This document shows positions 34,235 through 42,320 of a stretch of DNA of 64,000 nt, piece after piece; positions within the stretch are counted from its first letter, which is position 1; every line of letters begins with the position of its first letter. The stretch is taken from positions 310,001-374,000 of the forward strand of contig NZ_JAJKFT010000002.1 of NCBI RefSeq assembly GCF_020966755.1. Reading direction: 5' to 3'. Below the pieces are notes generated by a model. The model saw only the letters and a program-made list of their open reading frames with translations. It was not told the origin of the DNA and ran no database searches. Source of the DNA: Blastopirellula sediminis. Lineage in GTDB: Bacteria; Planctomycetota; Planctomycetia; Pirellulales; Pirellulaceae. The position numbers and the translations under genes were made by a program.

Positions 34235-35263
34235 ATGAAATCCGCCGCCGTCGTCAATTTCGCTCCGGAAAAGGGAGCGGTCGAAATTCGCGAAATCGAA
34301 AAGCCTGAGATCGGCGCCGAAGACGTTCTGCTGGAAGTGGCGAACGTCGGCGTCTGCGGGAGCGATTTGCACCAATGGACCGCCGATCATTCGTGGCCGG
34401 TCAACTATCCCGTCGTGCTGGGGCACGAGTTTGGAGGTCATATCGTCGAGGTCGGCTCGGCGGTCGAAGGTTGGCGGGAAGGAGATCGGGTCGTCAGCGA
34501 GACTGCCGCGATCATCAGCCCCCAAAATCCGATGACCCGCCGCGGGCTGTATAACCTCGATCCGACTCGCAAAGGGTTCGGCTATGGGGTCAATGGCGCG
34601 ATGACCAAGTACGTGCGGGTACCGTCGCGCATTTTGCATTCGGTTCCTGATTCGCTGCCGTTTGAGCATGCTTGTCTGACGGAACCATGCTGCGTCGCTT
34701 ACAACGCGGTGGTACGCAACGCGCGAATCGAACCTGGCGATCGGGTCGTCGTGCTGGGACCGGGGACGATCGGCATTCTGTGCGCCGCGATGGCGCGACT
34801 TTGCGGCGCGCAAGTCGCGATCGTCGGACTGGAAGCGGACCGAGAACGCCTGGCGATCGCCGAGCGCAGCTACGGTTGCGAAGCGATTATCGGCGACGTC
34901 AGCGGTTGGGCGCGTGAGCGTGACGGTCTTGGTTGCGACGGCGTGATCGACGCCGCTGGCGCCAGTGCGACGTTGAAGATCGCGCTCGAAGTCGTCCGGC
35001 CAGCCGGCTGGATCAGCAAAGTCGGTTGGGGACCGCAGCCGCTTGGTTTTAATCTCGATCCGTTGGTGCAGAAGAACGTCACGCTGCAGGGAAGCTTCAG
35101 CCACAACTGGCCAATTTGGGAACGCGTGCTGGCGCTGCTTTCCAGCGGCCAATTGGACGTCAGCCCGATCATCGGCGGCGTTTGGCCGCTCGATCAATGG
35201 CACGAAGCGTTTGAAAAAATGCATCATGGCGATGTGGTGAAGTCGGTCCTGAAGCCGGTGTGA
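34235..35263 (+). CDS. Zinc-type medium-chain dehydrogenase without the structural zinc cysteines
   Basis: A 342-aa medium-chain dehydrogenase. Catalytic zinc ligands are present: C41 in VGVCGSDLHQW, and H64 and E65 in GHEFGG. The nucleotide site is VVVLGPGTIGILCAAMARLCGAQ. The lobe that normally carries four Cys for the structural zinc reads ETAAIISPQNPMTRRGLYNLDPTRKG, with none of them. Closest families: sorbitol/threonine dehydrogenase-like sugar or polyol dehydrogenases, with NAD or NADP as acceptor. It lies 12 nt after the HPS-family gene. In this cluster it probably oxidises a sugar, sugar acid or polyol; the substrate is unknown. Confidence 0.88.
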   Translation: MKSAAVVNFAPEKGAVEIREIEKPEIGAEDVLLEVANVGVCGSDLHQWTADHSWPVNYPVVLGHEFGGHIVEVGSAVEGWREGDRVVSETAAIISPQNPMTRRGLYNLDPTRKGFGYGVNGAMTKYVRVPSRILHSVPDSLPFEHACLTEPCCVAYNAVVRNARIEPGDRVVVLGPGTIGILCAAMARLCGAQVAIVGLEADRERLAIAERSYGCEAIIGDVSGWARERDGLGCDGVIDAAGASATLKIALEVVRPAGWISKVGWGPQPLGFNLDPLVQKNVTLQGSFSHNWPIWERVLALLSSGQLDVSPIIGGVWPLDQWHEAFEKMHHGDVVKSVLKPV

Positions 35264-35271
35264 GAAACGAC

Positions 35272-36072
35272 ATGCGACTCTTGGACAAAGTTGTCATCAT
35301 CACCGGCGGATGCACCGGAATCGGCAAACGAATCGCCCAGCGCGCCGTCGCTGAAGGCGCGTCGGTCGTGATCAACGGTTTGCAGCAAGAACTGGGCGAC
35401 AAGCTGTTGGCCGAGCTCGGCCAAGACCGCGCGGCGCTACATATTGAAAACATCACGCAGGAAGGGTGTCCCGATCGGCTGGTCGCCTTGGCTATCTCGA
35501 AATTCGGTAAGCTCGACGGCGTAGTGAACAACGCCGCGCTGATCGCCCCCGGCGACATTAGCACGACCAGCGCCGATTTTTTTCGGATGATGCTGGAAGT
35601 GAACACGTTGGCCCCGTTCCGTTTGATTCAAGCGGCGCTTCCTCAGCTCAAAGCGACGCAAGGTTCGGTTCTGAATATCGGCAGCGTCAACGCCTATTGC
35701 GGCGAGCCCAATCTGCTTCCGTACAGCGTTTCCAAAGGAGCGCTGATGACGATGACGCGGAACTTGGGGGACGCGCTGCTGCGAACCGACGGAGTCCGCG
35801 TCAATCAAATCAATCCTGGCTGGACCTTGACCGAAGCGGAACAGGAGCGGAAGGAGGCGGAAGGTCTGGGAGACGACTGGTCGGCTGGATTGCCGAATTT
35901 GTTGGCGCCAACTGGCCGGATACTCTGGCCCGAAGAGATCGCCGCGGCGGCCGTCTATTGGCTGTCGGACGAAAGCCGTGCGATCAGCGGGCAAGTGCTC
36001 GACCTCGAGCAATATCCGATCATCGGACGCAATCCACCAAAAGACCGCATCTCGATTCCTGCCGCACGGTAG
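35272..36072 (+). CDS. SDR-family oxidoreductase
   Basis: 266 aa from the ATG at 35272, with GAGAA just upstream; a GTG at 35260 overlapping the previous stop is an alternative. The classical SDR pattern is complete: VVIITGGCTGIGKRIAQ (cofactor loop), LDGVVNNAALIAPG (NNAG-type), NIGSVNAYCGEPNLLPYSVSKGAL (Ser, Tyr and Lys of the active site), and RVNQINPGWTLTE. It would use NAD(P) to oxidise or reduce a sugar or sugar acid. It sits 8 nt after the dehydrogenase gene and 32 nt before the isomerase gene. Two dehydrogenases of different classes in one unit suggest successive oxidation and reduction steps. Confidence 0.92.
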   Translation: MRLLDKVVIITGGCTGIGKRIAQRAVAEGASVVINGLQQELGDKLLAELGQDRAALHIENITQEGCPDRLVALAISKFGKLDGVVNNAALIAPGDISTTSADFFRMMLEVNTLAPFRLIQAALPQLKATQGSVLNIGSVNAYCGEPNLLPYSVSKGALMTMTRNLGDALLRTDGVRVNQINPGWTLTEAEQERKEAEGLGDDWSAGLPNLLAPTGRILWPEEIAAAAVYWLSDESRAISGQVLDLEQYPIIGRNPPKDRISIPAAR

Positions 36073-36104
36073 ACGCCAAAACCCTCTCACCCTGGTGATT
36101 CTCG

Positions 36105-36989
36105 ATGCCCCAACTCGCCGCGTTTCCAAAAGCGTACATGCAGGCCCTCGTCAAAGATGGCACGATGACTTTGGCCGAGTGGTTCGCTCTGGCGACTACC
36201 CTCGATATCGACGGACTGGAGTTCTACGCCGGATTCATCGAAGTCGCCGATCCTGCCAATTGGCCGGTGCTGCGCCGTCAGGTGGAAGACCTGGGAATGA
36301 CGATCCCGATGCTCTGCTGTTCGCCCGATTTTACGCATCCCGACGCCGCCTTTCGTGAAGCGGAAATCGCGAAGCAAAAGAGTTGGATCGATATGACGTA
36401 TGCGCTCGGCGGAAATTACTGCCGGGTGCTCAGCGGCCAGCGCCGTCCTGAGCTGACAATGGACGAAGGGGTGAAGCTGGCCGCCGATAGCATCTATGCC
36501 TGTTTGCCGTACGCCGAGGAGCGGAACGTTACGCTGATATTGGAAAACCATTACAAGGACGACTTTTGGGAATACCCGGAGTTCGCCCAGAAAATGGAGG
36601 TCTTCTGCCAACTGGTCGACGCGATCGATCATCCGAATTTTGGGGTGAACTATGATCCGAGCAACGCCTATCTGGCCGGGGACGATCCAATCGAACTCTT
36701 GAAGCGGGTATCTGACCGCGTCGTCACGATGCATGCCAGCGATCGCTACCTGCTGAGCGGAACGTTGGAAGACCTGCGCCGCGAAGAAGGAGGCTCGGTC
36801 GGTTACGCCAAGCGACTATCGCATGGCGAGATCGGCAAAGGGCTCAACGACTACGACGCAATCTTTAGCGAGCTGCGCAGCAAAGGCTTTGATAGCTGGA
36901 TCAGCATCGAGGACGGGGTCGACGGGATTGATCAGCTTCGCCGTAGCGCCGATTTTCTCCGGATGAAGATCGCTCAGCACTGGGCGTAA
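36105..36989 (+). CDS. Sugar phosphate isomerase/epimerase (xylose-isomerase-like TIM barrel)
   Basis: A 294-aa AP-endonuclease-2-type TIM barrel. Metal ligands are placed as in the family: E in VTLILENHYKDD, D in FGVNYDPSNAYL, H in VVTMHASDRYL, and E in SWISIEDGVDGI. SLSHGEIGKG-type residues appear as RLSHGEIGKGLNDYDAI, the HxEIGxGxxDY motif common to these epimerases. It interconverts keto sugars or inosose-like compounds; the substrate cannot be told. It is the last gene of the four-gene unit and converges with the symporter, 7 nt between stops. No signal peptide is visible, so the protein is cytoplasmic. Confidence 0.9.
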   Translation: MPQLAAFPKAYMQALVKDGTMTLAEWFALATTLDIDGLEFYAGFIEVADPANWPVLRRQVEDLGMTIPMLCCSPDFTHPDAAFREAEIAKQKSWIDMTYALGGNYCRVLSGQRRPELTMDEGVKLAADSIYACLPYAEERNVTLILENHYKDDFWEYPEFAQKMEVFCQLVDAIDHPNFGVNYDPSNAYLAGDDPIELLKRVSDRVVTMHASDRYLLSGTLEDLRREEGGSVGYAKRLSHGEIGKGLNDYDAIFSELRSKGFDSWISIEDGVDGIDQLRRSADFLRMKIAQHWA

Positions 36990-36996
36990 GCGAACG

Positions 36997-38526
36997 CTAT
37001 TCGGCGCTCTCGATCGCTTCCAAGCGGCGCGGTTGCGGCAGCGGAATCAGGCTGGCCAGCGTTCCGGCGACGACACCAACGATCAGCGAGCCAGGCATGA
37101 TCCAGAAGATGTTCATGCCGAAGAGCTGATAGAACGAGATCATCACCGCAACGGCGATGCTCAACGTGACGCCGATCCAGGCTCCCAGTGAGTTCGACCA
37201 GGGAATGTAGAGCGCGAGGAAGAAGAGGACGAAGAGTGGCGCCACAAACAAGTTGACTACCTTATAAGTGACGTCCAGCAAGTTCCCTTCAACCGTTCCG
37301 GCGAAAAGACTCAGGCCAATGACGACCGCGCCAATCATCCAGGAGATGTGCTGCGACATCCCAACGCTTTCTTTCTCCGATTCCTGGGCTTGCTGGCGAA
37401 AGCGATCGACGAAATCGACCGTCACAACCGAACAGGAAGAGTTGAGTCCGGACGAGAGGGATGACATCGCCGCCGCGAGCAATCCGGCGACGACCAGTCC
37501 GCTGACGCCGGTCGGCAAGGCGACCAGGATGTAATGCGGAAAGAGCTTGTCGGCGTCGGCCTGAATCGACATCCCTTCGCCCAGCATCTGCGGATTGGCG
37601 GTGAAGTAGCCGTGCAAAGCCAAGCCCAGGATCGCGAGAAACGTCGTCGAGAAGATGGCGACGCCGAGCGACACGAAATACATCTTGCGAGCGGCGGCGA
37701 CGTCGCGCGTGGCGAGATAACGCTGGACCGCCATTTGATCTGAGCCTGCTGTGCAGACGTACCAAGTGAAGCCAGACAGCGCAGCGCCCGCGATCGTACG
37801 GGGAGAAGTCGGCGAGAACCAAACCTGAATCGGCGCCCAGTTCGACGCCCACTCAGTCGGCCACCAATACTCAACTCCTCCCAGGCTATAGGTAATGGTC
37901 GCCATGGTCAGGATCGCTCCGCCGAGCAAGATGAAGGTCTGCACGACGTCGGTATAGACGACCGCCCGCAGTCCTCCCATCGAGGTGTAAATGACAGTGA
38001 TGATTCCGAGAATTGCGCAGATGTAAGGAGCGGCCGATTTGTCCCAACCAAGCATCGGAATCAGCACCGTGTCGACGGTCGCGTAGACCACCACCGCCAT
38101 CCACATCAAGCGCAGCGAAAGAAAGAGGCCCGAACCAAGCATTCGCACGCTCAACCCAAGCTTCTTTTCCAGCACTTCGTAGGCGCTGGTGACCGGAAGC
38201 TCCATGAACCGCGGGATAATGTACCAGCCGACGACCCACGCGATGAGCGGAAACGAGGCGATCATCGCGATCACCATCGGCCCATGCTTGATCATCTCGC
38301 CAGGCATCGAGAGATAGGTGAGCGTGCTCAGCAGCGTCGCAAAGAGGGAGAGCCCAACCGCCCACGGATTCATTTGTCGGCCGCCGAGCAAATAGTCGTC
38401 GGTCGTCTCCGTGCGACGACTAAAGTACCAACCGACCGCCAGCATGATCGCCAGGTAACTCCCAATCACGCACCAATCGAGCGCGTGGAGTCGATTAGCG
38501 GCGAGCGTAAGTTCGGATGAGCCCAT
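36997..38526 (-). CDS. Sodium:solute symporter (SSS family)
   Basis: A 509-aa protein with about 13 membrane segments. The start LDWCVIGSYLAIMLAVGWYFSRRTETTDDYLLGGRQM is the family-typical first helix and loop. GLVVAGLLAAAMSSLSSGLNSSCSVVTVDFVDRF carries the conserved sodium-site Ser pair. The SGLT/NIS-like fold couples Na+ to uptake of sugars, sugar acids or similar solutes. It is oriented against the sugar-catabolic genes but abuts them, so it probably imports their substrate. The upstream region has an inverted repeat at 38639-38652. Confidence 0.93.
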   Translation of the reverse strand: MGSSELTLAANRLHALDWCVIGSYLAIMLAVGWYFSRRTETTDDYLLGGRQMNPWAVGLSLFATLLSTLTYLSMPGEMIKHGPMVIAMIASFPLIAWVVGWYIIPRFMELPVTSAYEVLEKKLGLSVRMLGSGLFLSLRLMWMAVVVYATVDTVLIPMLGWDKSAAPYICAILGIITVIYTSMGGLRAVVYTDVVQTFILLGGAILTMATITYSLGGVEYWWPTEWASNWAPIQVWFSPTSPRTIAGAALSGFTWYVCTAGSDQMAVQRYLATRDVAAARKMYFVSLGVAIFSTTFLAILGLALHGYFTANPQMLGEGMSIQADADKLFPHYILVALPTGVSGLVVAGLLAAAMSSLSSGLNSSCSVVTVDFVDRFRQQAQESEKESVGMSQHISWMIGAVVIGLSLFAGTVEGNLLDVTYKVVNLFVAPLFVLFFLALYIPWSNSLGAWIGVTLSIAVAVMISFYQLFGMNIFWIMPGSLIVGVVAGTLASLIPLPQPRRLEAIESAE

Positions 38527-38638
38527 ATCGATCCGTTTCTAGGGTTCCGTCTGGCGGCGAGGGATTTGGGGGGCGACCAACTACTGGGCCAGCTTAGAGA
38601 AACCAAGAGAGGATTGCAAGTGGTACGTATCTCAAAGT

Positions 38639-38652
38639 CGACTATTTAGTCG
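38639..38652. promoter_or_regulatory. Inverted repeat upstream of the symporter, candidate operator
   Basis: CGACTA and TAGTCG are exact inverted repeats separated by 2 nt, about 115 nt upstream of the symporter ATG. It shares the GACT/AGTC core with the palindrome upstream of the HPS-family gene (GAGTC/GACTC), but the match is short. Confidence 0.3.
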
Positions 38653-38941
38653 CCGGCAAGATGGCCGCGGATTCCTGATCGAGGCTCTTTCCTGATTTCT
38701 ATAAAGGAAAACACGAGAACATGCGTTTCCCTCGTGGCATGTAGCGTTGTCGGCGTAATTGGCGAGAGAAAACGATAGGTACGTACAACTTTAATCCGGA
38801 ATGAGAGAGGCTACTTTCGCGAGGATGATTTCGATTTACGTGGCCTCGGGTCGTATCAGATTACGCATTTTCTGTTGCGGAATTGTGCGATAAGGCAGGC
38901 CTCTCGCTCTGCGACAACGAAACTTAAGCAACGTTTGTTTC

Positions 38942-38973
38942 GTGAGGGAGATTTCATACGGAAATCTCACCTC
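38942..38973. other. Strong hairpin in the symporter upstream region
   Basis: GAGATTTC (38948-38955) pairs perfectly with GAAATCTC (38961-38968) around a 5-nt loop. Outer GTGAGG/CCTC pairings extend it across a bulged A. It lacks a T-run on either strand. It could be a structured RNA, a transcript 3' end for the efflux gene, or a protein site. Confidence 0.35.
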
Positions 38974-39101
38974 GATATGCGGTAGCAAATAGATAGCAGG
39001 ATGCCGGCGTCTTGGCGGCCTACGGGTCGCCAAAACGTAATTGGCATATTGCCTGGAGTTTGCCCATCGAGGCGGCGGACAAATACGGACGCTTGAGCGA
39101 G

Positions 39102-40700
39102 CTAGTCGTTCATCGGCGGTGGGACGGGATTATCCAGCACTTCGTCAATGGGAAGTTTTTCGTTGGCGTTCGGAGCTTCGATTTCCTCGGCATTCGGCTC
39201 CGGCGTTACGGCGAGCGGGCGATTGAGGTAGGGGGAAGGCCAACCGCCGCCGAGAGCACGATAGATCGAAACCACCCCTTGGGCGACGTTTCCTTTGGCG
39301 GTCGCCGCGGCGACTTCCTGTTGGGTTTTCGTATTTTGAACGTTGAAGACGCGGTTGAAGTCGATCTCTTCCCCTTCCGCATACTGCAACGTGATCAGCT
39401 CGTTCGTTTTGTCGGCCGCTTCGGCCGCTTCCAGTTGCAGACGGAGCAACTCTTGCGATTTGAGGAATTGAACAATCGCGTCTTCCGCTTCCTGATTGGC
39501 GGTCAGGACCGACTGCTGGTAGACCGCCAGCAGTTCTTGGAAGCGTGCGTCCTGGAACTGCACATTGCCGACGATCCGGCCGTAGTTCAGGATGTTCCAT
39601 TCGAGGGACGGTCCCACCGAGCCAAACCCGGAGCCATGACGGAACAGATCCTTAAATTGCTGAGCGCTTCGCCCGACGGTGCCGGTGAGCGTGATGTGCG
39701 GATAGAGTTCCGATTCGGCGACGCCGATCAAAGCGCTTTGCGCCGCCAGATTCCGCTCGGCCCGACGAACGTCAGGACGCTGGAGGAGCGATGCGGCTGG
39801 AATGCCAAGGGCGATTTCCGACTCCACATTCGGAATCTCCCCGGCGCCGAGCAGTTCCGTAATCTCTTCCGGCGGCATGCCGAGCAAGACGCACAATTGG
39901 TTTTGCGACTGCCGCAGCGACGTTTCGACGGCCGGAACGAGCGCCTCGGTTTGCACCAGGCTCGACTTGGCCTGCTGGACGTCGACCTCGCTCGATTCGC
40001 CGTTTTTGAAGCGAATCTCGGTGATCTCGTAGGTCTTCCGCTGGTTCTCGACGTTCAACTGGACCAGCTCCAGCCGAGTCTGCAACGTCCGGATATCGAT
40101 GTAGGTGGCGGCGACGTCGGCGACCAACGTCACGACGACGTCGCCATAGTCGTAGACGGCGGCGTCAAGATCGGCGTCGGCCGACTCGATTGCGCGACGA
40201 TATCGCCCCCAGAAGTCGATTTCCCAGGCCAGTCCAAACGAACCACGCCACGTGCTGAAGTGACGATCCGGTCCAAATCCGGTCGAGAGGTTGTGAGAGT
40301 ACAGGGCCGAGAAGTCTTGCTGCTGCGGGAAGAAACTGCCGACGGCGATCTGACGCAAGGCGCGGGCTTGCATGATTCGCGCCCCAGCCTGGCGGACGGT
40401 CAGGTTCTGGTTGTACGCCTCGGCGACCAGCTCGTTCAAAACCGGGTCATTAAACGAAGTCGACCACCACGCGGCGCCTTCGACCGGGCTGGCCAAAACC
40501 CGTTTGTCGGTGGCGTCGATCCAGTCTTGTGCCACCGGAACCGCGGGAGTTTGGTAACTGGGACCGACCTTAAAGCCGTTGGCGATCCAGTCGCGAGTGC
40601 TGGTGCAACCGATCCCGGCCAGCCCGACGCAGGCAAGGGCCACCACCAGACCGATTCGGCCAATGGGGCTCGTTGCAGGCGGCTGGGGTGCACGTCGCAT
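39102..40700 (-). CDS. Outer-membrane efflux lipoprotein (NodT/OprM-type)
   Basis: 532 aa from the ATG at 40700, with GAGAG 5 nt upstream; the longer frame is unlikely. A lipoprotein signal has C32 in LAGIGCTSTRD. The OEP pattern follows: VGPSYQTPAVPVAQDW, LNELVAEAYNQNLTVRQAGARIMQARA, the second repeat VELPLN-like LVQLNVENQRKTYEITEIRFKNGESSEVDVQQAKSSL, and LLGMPPEEI and LQRPDVRRAERNLAAQSALIGVAESELYPHITLTG. It forms the trimeric outer-membrane exit duct of an RND pump. It is divergent from the adaptor and pump genes that follow, which is less usual than a single operon. The C-terminus is long and acidic. Confidence 0.93.
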   Translation of the reverse strand: MRRAPQPPATSPIGRIGLVVALACVGLAGIGCTSTRDWIANGFKVGPSYQTPAVPVAQDWIDATDKRVLASPVEGAAWWSTSFNDPVLNELVAEAYNQNLTVRQAGARIMQARALRQIAVGSFFPQQQDFSALYSHNLSTGFGPDRHFSTWRGSFGLAWEIDFWGRYRRAIESADADLDAAVYDYGDVVVTLVADVAATYIDIRTLQTRLELVQLNVENQRKTYEITEIRFKNGESSEVDVQQAKSSLVQTEALVPAVETSLRQSQNQLCVLLGMPPEEITELLGAGEIPNVESEIALGIPAASLLQRPDVRRAERNLAAQSALIGVAESELYPHITLTGTVGRSAQQFKDLFRHGSGFGSVGPSLEWNILNYGRIVGNVQFQDARFQELLAVYQQSVLTANQEAEDAIVQFLKSQELLRLQLEAAEAADKTNELITLQYAEGEEIDFNRVFNVQNTKTQQEVAAATAKGNVAQGVVSIYRALGGGWPSPYLNRPLAVTPEPNAEEIEAPNANEKLPIDEVLDNPVPPPMND

Positions 40701-41066
40701 CCAATCTCTCGAAAAATCGGTAACACACGAATAAATTATTCCTTTGATACCATCGGAGAAACCGGTGCAATTCATACAATATTTTGTGCTTGCCCCGGAA
40801 AGGTCGACACCTTTGCCCGGTTAGCGGCGTTAAAGTTTGCCTCACCCAAACCAATGACCGGCAATTCGCCGCGGCGATCCGCACCTGGGCCGGGATGGGT
40901 GGCTCCCCGAATTTCGGGAGGTCCTTTGGCAAGATTGAATAGAATGACAAGATGGACCTCGGTCCACCGTCACCCACCGGCAATGCGTCGCGGTCGACCT
41001 CCCTGGCTGACCCCAGATTCCCACGCTCGAAATCTCACCTACCAACCGTCCGCTTGGTCCTCCTAA
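40701..41066. promoter_or_regulatory. Divergent spacer of the RND efflux system
   Basis: A 366-nt region between the outer-membrane factor and the adaptor gene. It contains AAAGGT-CGAC-ACCTTT (40799-40814), a compact inverted repeat that could bind a dimeric regulator, and an AT-rich patch at 40727-40790. No efflux regulator gene is adjacent. I see no full consensus promoter. Confidence 0.4.
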
Positions 41067-42311
41067 ATGGCAGCCTCTTCCAACCCATTTTCGCACTTCG
41101 TCGGGCTCTTATTGAGGCTGGCGATCCCGTGCGCGATTCTGGCCGCCGGCTGGTTCGGCTTTCGATACTTGTCTGACAAGGTCGAACGTCCCCCCAAGCC
41201 CGCCCCCAAAAAGGTAGCGCTCCGGTCCCGAGTTGAAGACATGACGAAGATCGATTACCCGGTCATCGTCAAGACGCACGCCATCGTCCAGCCGCACAAC
41301 CAGGTAACGCTCACGTCGCAGGTCTCAGGCGCCGTGGCGAAGATCAATCCTTCGTTCGAGGTTGGCGCCTATTTCAGCAAGGGCGACGTCCTGGTTGAAA
41401 TCGATCCGAGCGACTACCAAACGGAGCTGGCGATCGCCGAGTCGAACCTGGCCGCCAAGCGATCCGAACTGAAGCTGGCGAAGTTGGTCGAAGAACGCAA
41501 GCTGCGCTTGGTCGAATCGAACGCCGTGTCGCAAGGAGAAGTCGAATCGGCCTCGGCCAGCCGAGAACAGTCGGAAGCGAACGTCGCCCTGGCCGAAACG
41601 GCGGTCGAGCAAGCGCAACTCAATTTGAAGCGTACGAAGATCGTGGCGCCGTTCGATGGCCGCGTGATGTCGAAGCTGATCGGTCTTGGTCAGATGGCGG
41701 GATCGAATTCACCGCTGGGCGAAGTCTTCGCGATCGACTATGTCGAAGTTCGCTTGCCGATTTCGGGCGATCAGCGGAAGTTTCTCGACTTGCCCGAGTT
41801 CGCCCAAGACGCTCCTCTTACAGTCGAGCTGCGTGACGGGATTCAAGCGTCCGGGGGCGCCGTCTGGACCGGCAAGATTGTGCGAACCGAAGGGGTACTC
41901 GATCCGAACTCGCGGGATCTGTTCGCCATCGCGCGCATTGACGATCCGTTTGGACGACAGACGGGCAAGCCGCCGCTGCGCATCGGCCAACCGGTGATCG
42001 CAGGGATCGAAGGGAATACGCTGCACGATGTGATCGCTTTGCCCCGCGGCGCCGTCCGTGAATTGGATCAGATCGTCCTGGTCAACCGTGCTGATCAGAC
42101 GCTGTTGCCGATGAAGATCAAGCCGCTCTGGTCGGACGAGACGAAGGTGATCGTCGAAGCGTCGACGATTCCGAGCGAAATGTGGATAGCGACGACTCCG
42201 ATGTCGTTCACGCCGAAGGGGGCGAAGATTGAAATCATTCCCCCGGCGGATGGATCCATCTCGATCGCCGACTCCGCCCCCGCTGAAACCGACAAGAGCG
42301 CCGCTAACTAA
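41067..42311 (+). CDS. RND efflux periplasmic adaptor (HlyD/MFP family)
   Basis: A 414-aa protein. A membrane anchor (LRLAIPCAILAAGWFGFRYL, about residues 16-36) leads to the lipoyl domain half VTLTSQVSGAVAKINPSFEVGAYFSKGDVLVEID. A coiled-coil hairpin follows (AIAESNLAAKRSEL...VEQAQLNLKRTKI), then the second lipoyl half IVAPFDGRVMSKLIGLGQMAGSN, and a beta-barrel. It bridges pump and outer-membrane duct. It is followed 9 nt later by the pump gene, forming a two-gene unit. Substrates of the pump are unknown. Confidence 0.93.
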   Translation: MAASSNPFSHFVGLLLRLAIPCAILAAGWFGFRYLSDKVERPPKPAPKKVALRSRVEDMTKIDYPVIVKTHAIVQPHNQVTLTSQVSGAVAKINPSFEVGAYFSKGDVLVEIDPSDYQTELAIAESNLAAKRSELKLAKLVEERKLRLVESNAVSQGEVESASASREQSEANVALAETAVEQAQLNLKRTKIVAPFDGRVMSKLIGLGQMAGSNSPLGEVFAIDYVEVRLPISGDQRKFLDLPEFAQDAPLTVELRDGIQASGGAVWTGKIVRTEGVLDPNSRDLFAIARIDDPFGRQTGKPPLRIGQPVIAGIEGNTLHDVIALPRGAVRELDQIVLVNRADQTLLPMKIKPLWSDETKVIVEASTIPSEMWIATTPMSFTPKGAKIEIIPPADGSISIADSAPAETDKSAAN

Positions 42312-42320
42312 CGCCTGCCC

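Larger units (their letters stand above)
38527..39101. promoter_or_regulatory. 575-nt non-coding region upstream of the symporter
   Basis: The longest gene-free stretch in the window, between the symporter start and the outer-membrane-factor stop, both on the minus strand. It holds CGACTA-TT-TAGTCG (38639-38652), a compact inverted repeat upstream of the symporter, and a strong hairpin at 38942-38973. Further inverted repeats are CACGAG...CTCGTG (around 38712-38738) and TTGGCG...CGCCAA (around 39013-39034). No credible protein is encoded. It could hold the symporter promoter and possibly a small structured RNA. Confidence 0.4.

Noticed and set aside
33515-35227. 570-aa minus-strand frame opposite the HPS and dehydrogenase genes
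   Set aside because: His/Arg/Asp-rich antisense shadow typical of GC-rich genes; no domain and no ribosome binding site.
38836-39033. 65-aa minus-strand frame in the long spacer
   Set aside because: Basic, repetitive composition, crosses the strong hairpin; no start signal.
39102-41066. Long plus-strand frame opposite the outer-membrane factor
   Set aside because: Antisense shadow of the OEP gene; all family motifs are on the minus strand.
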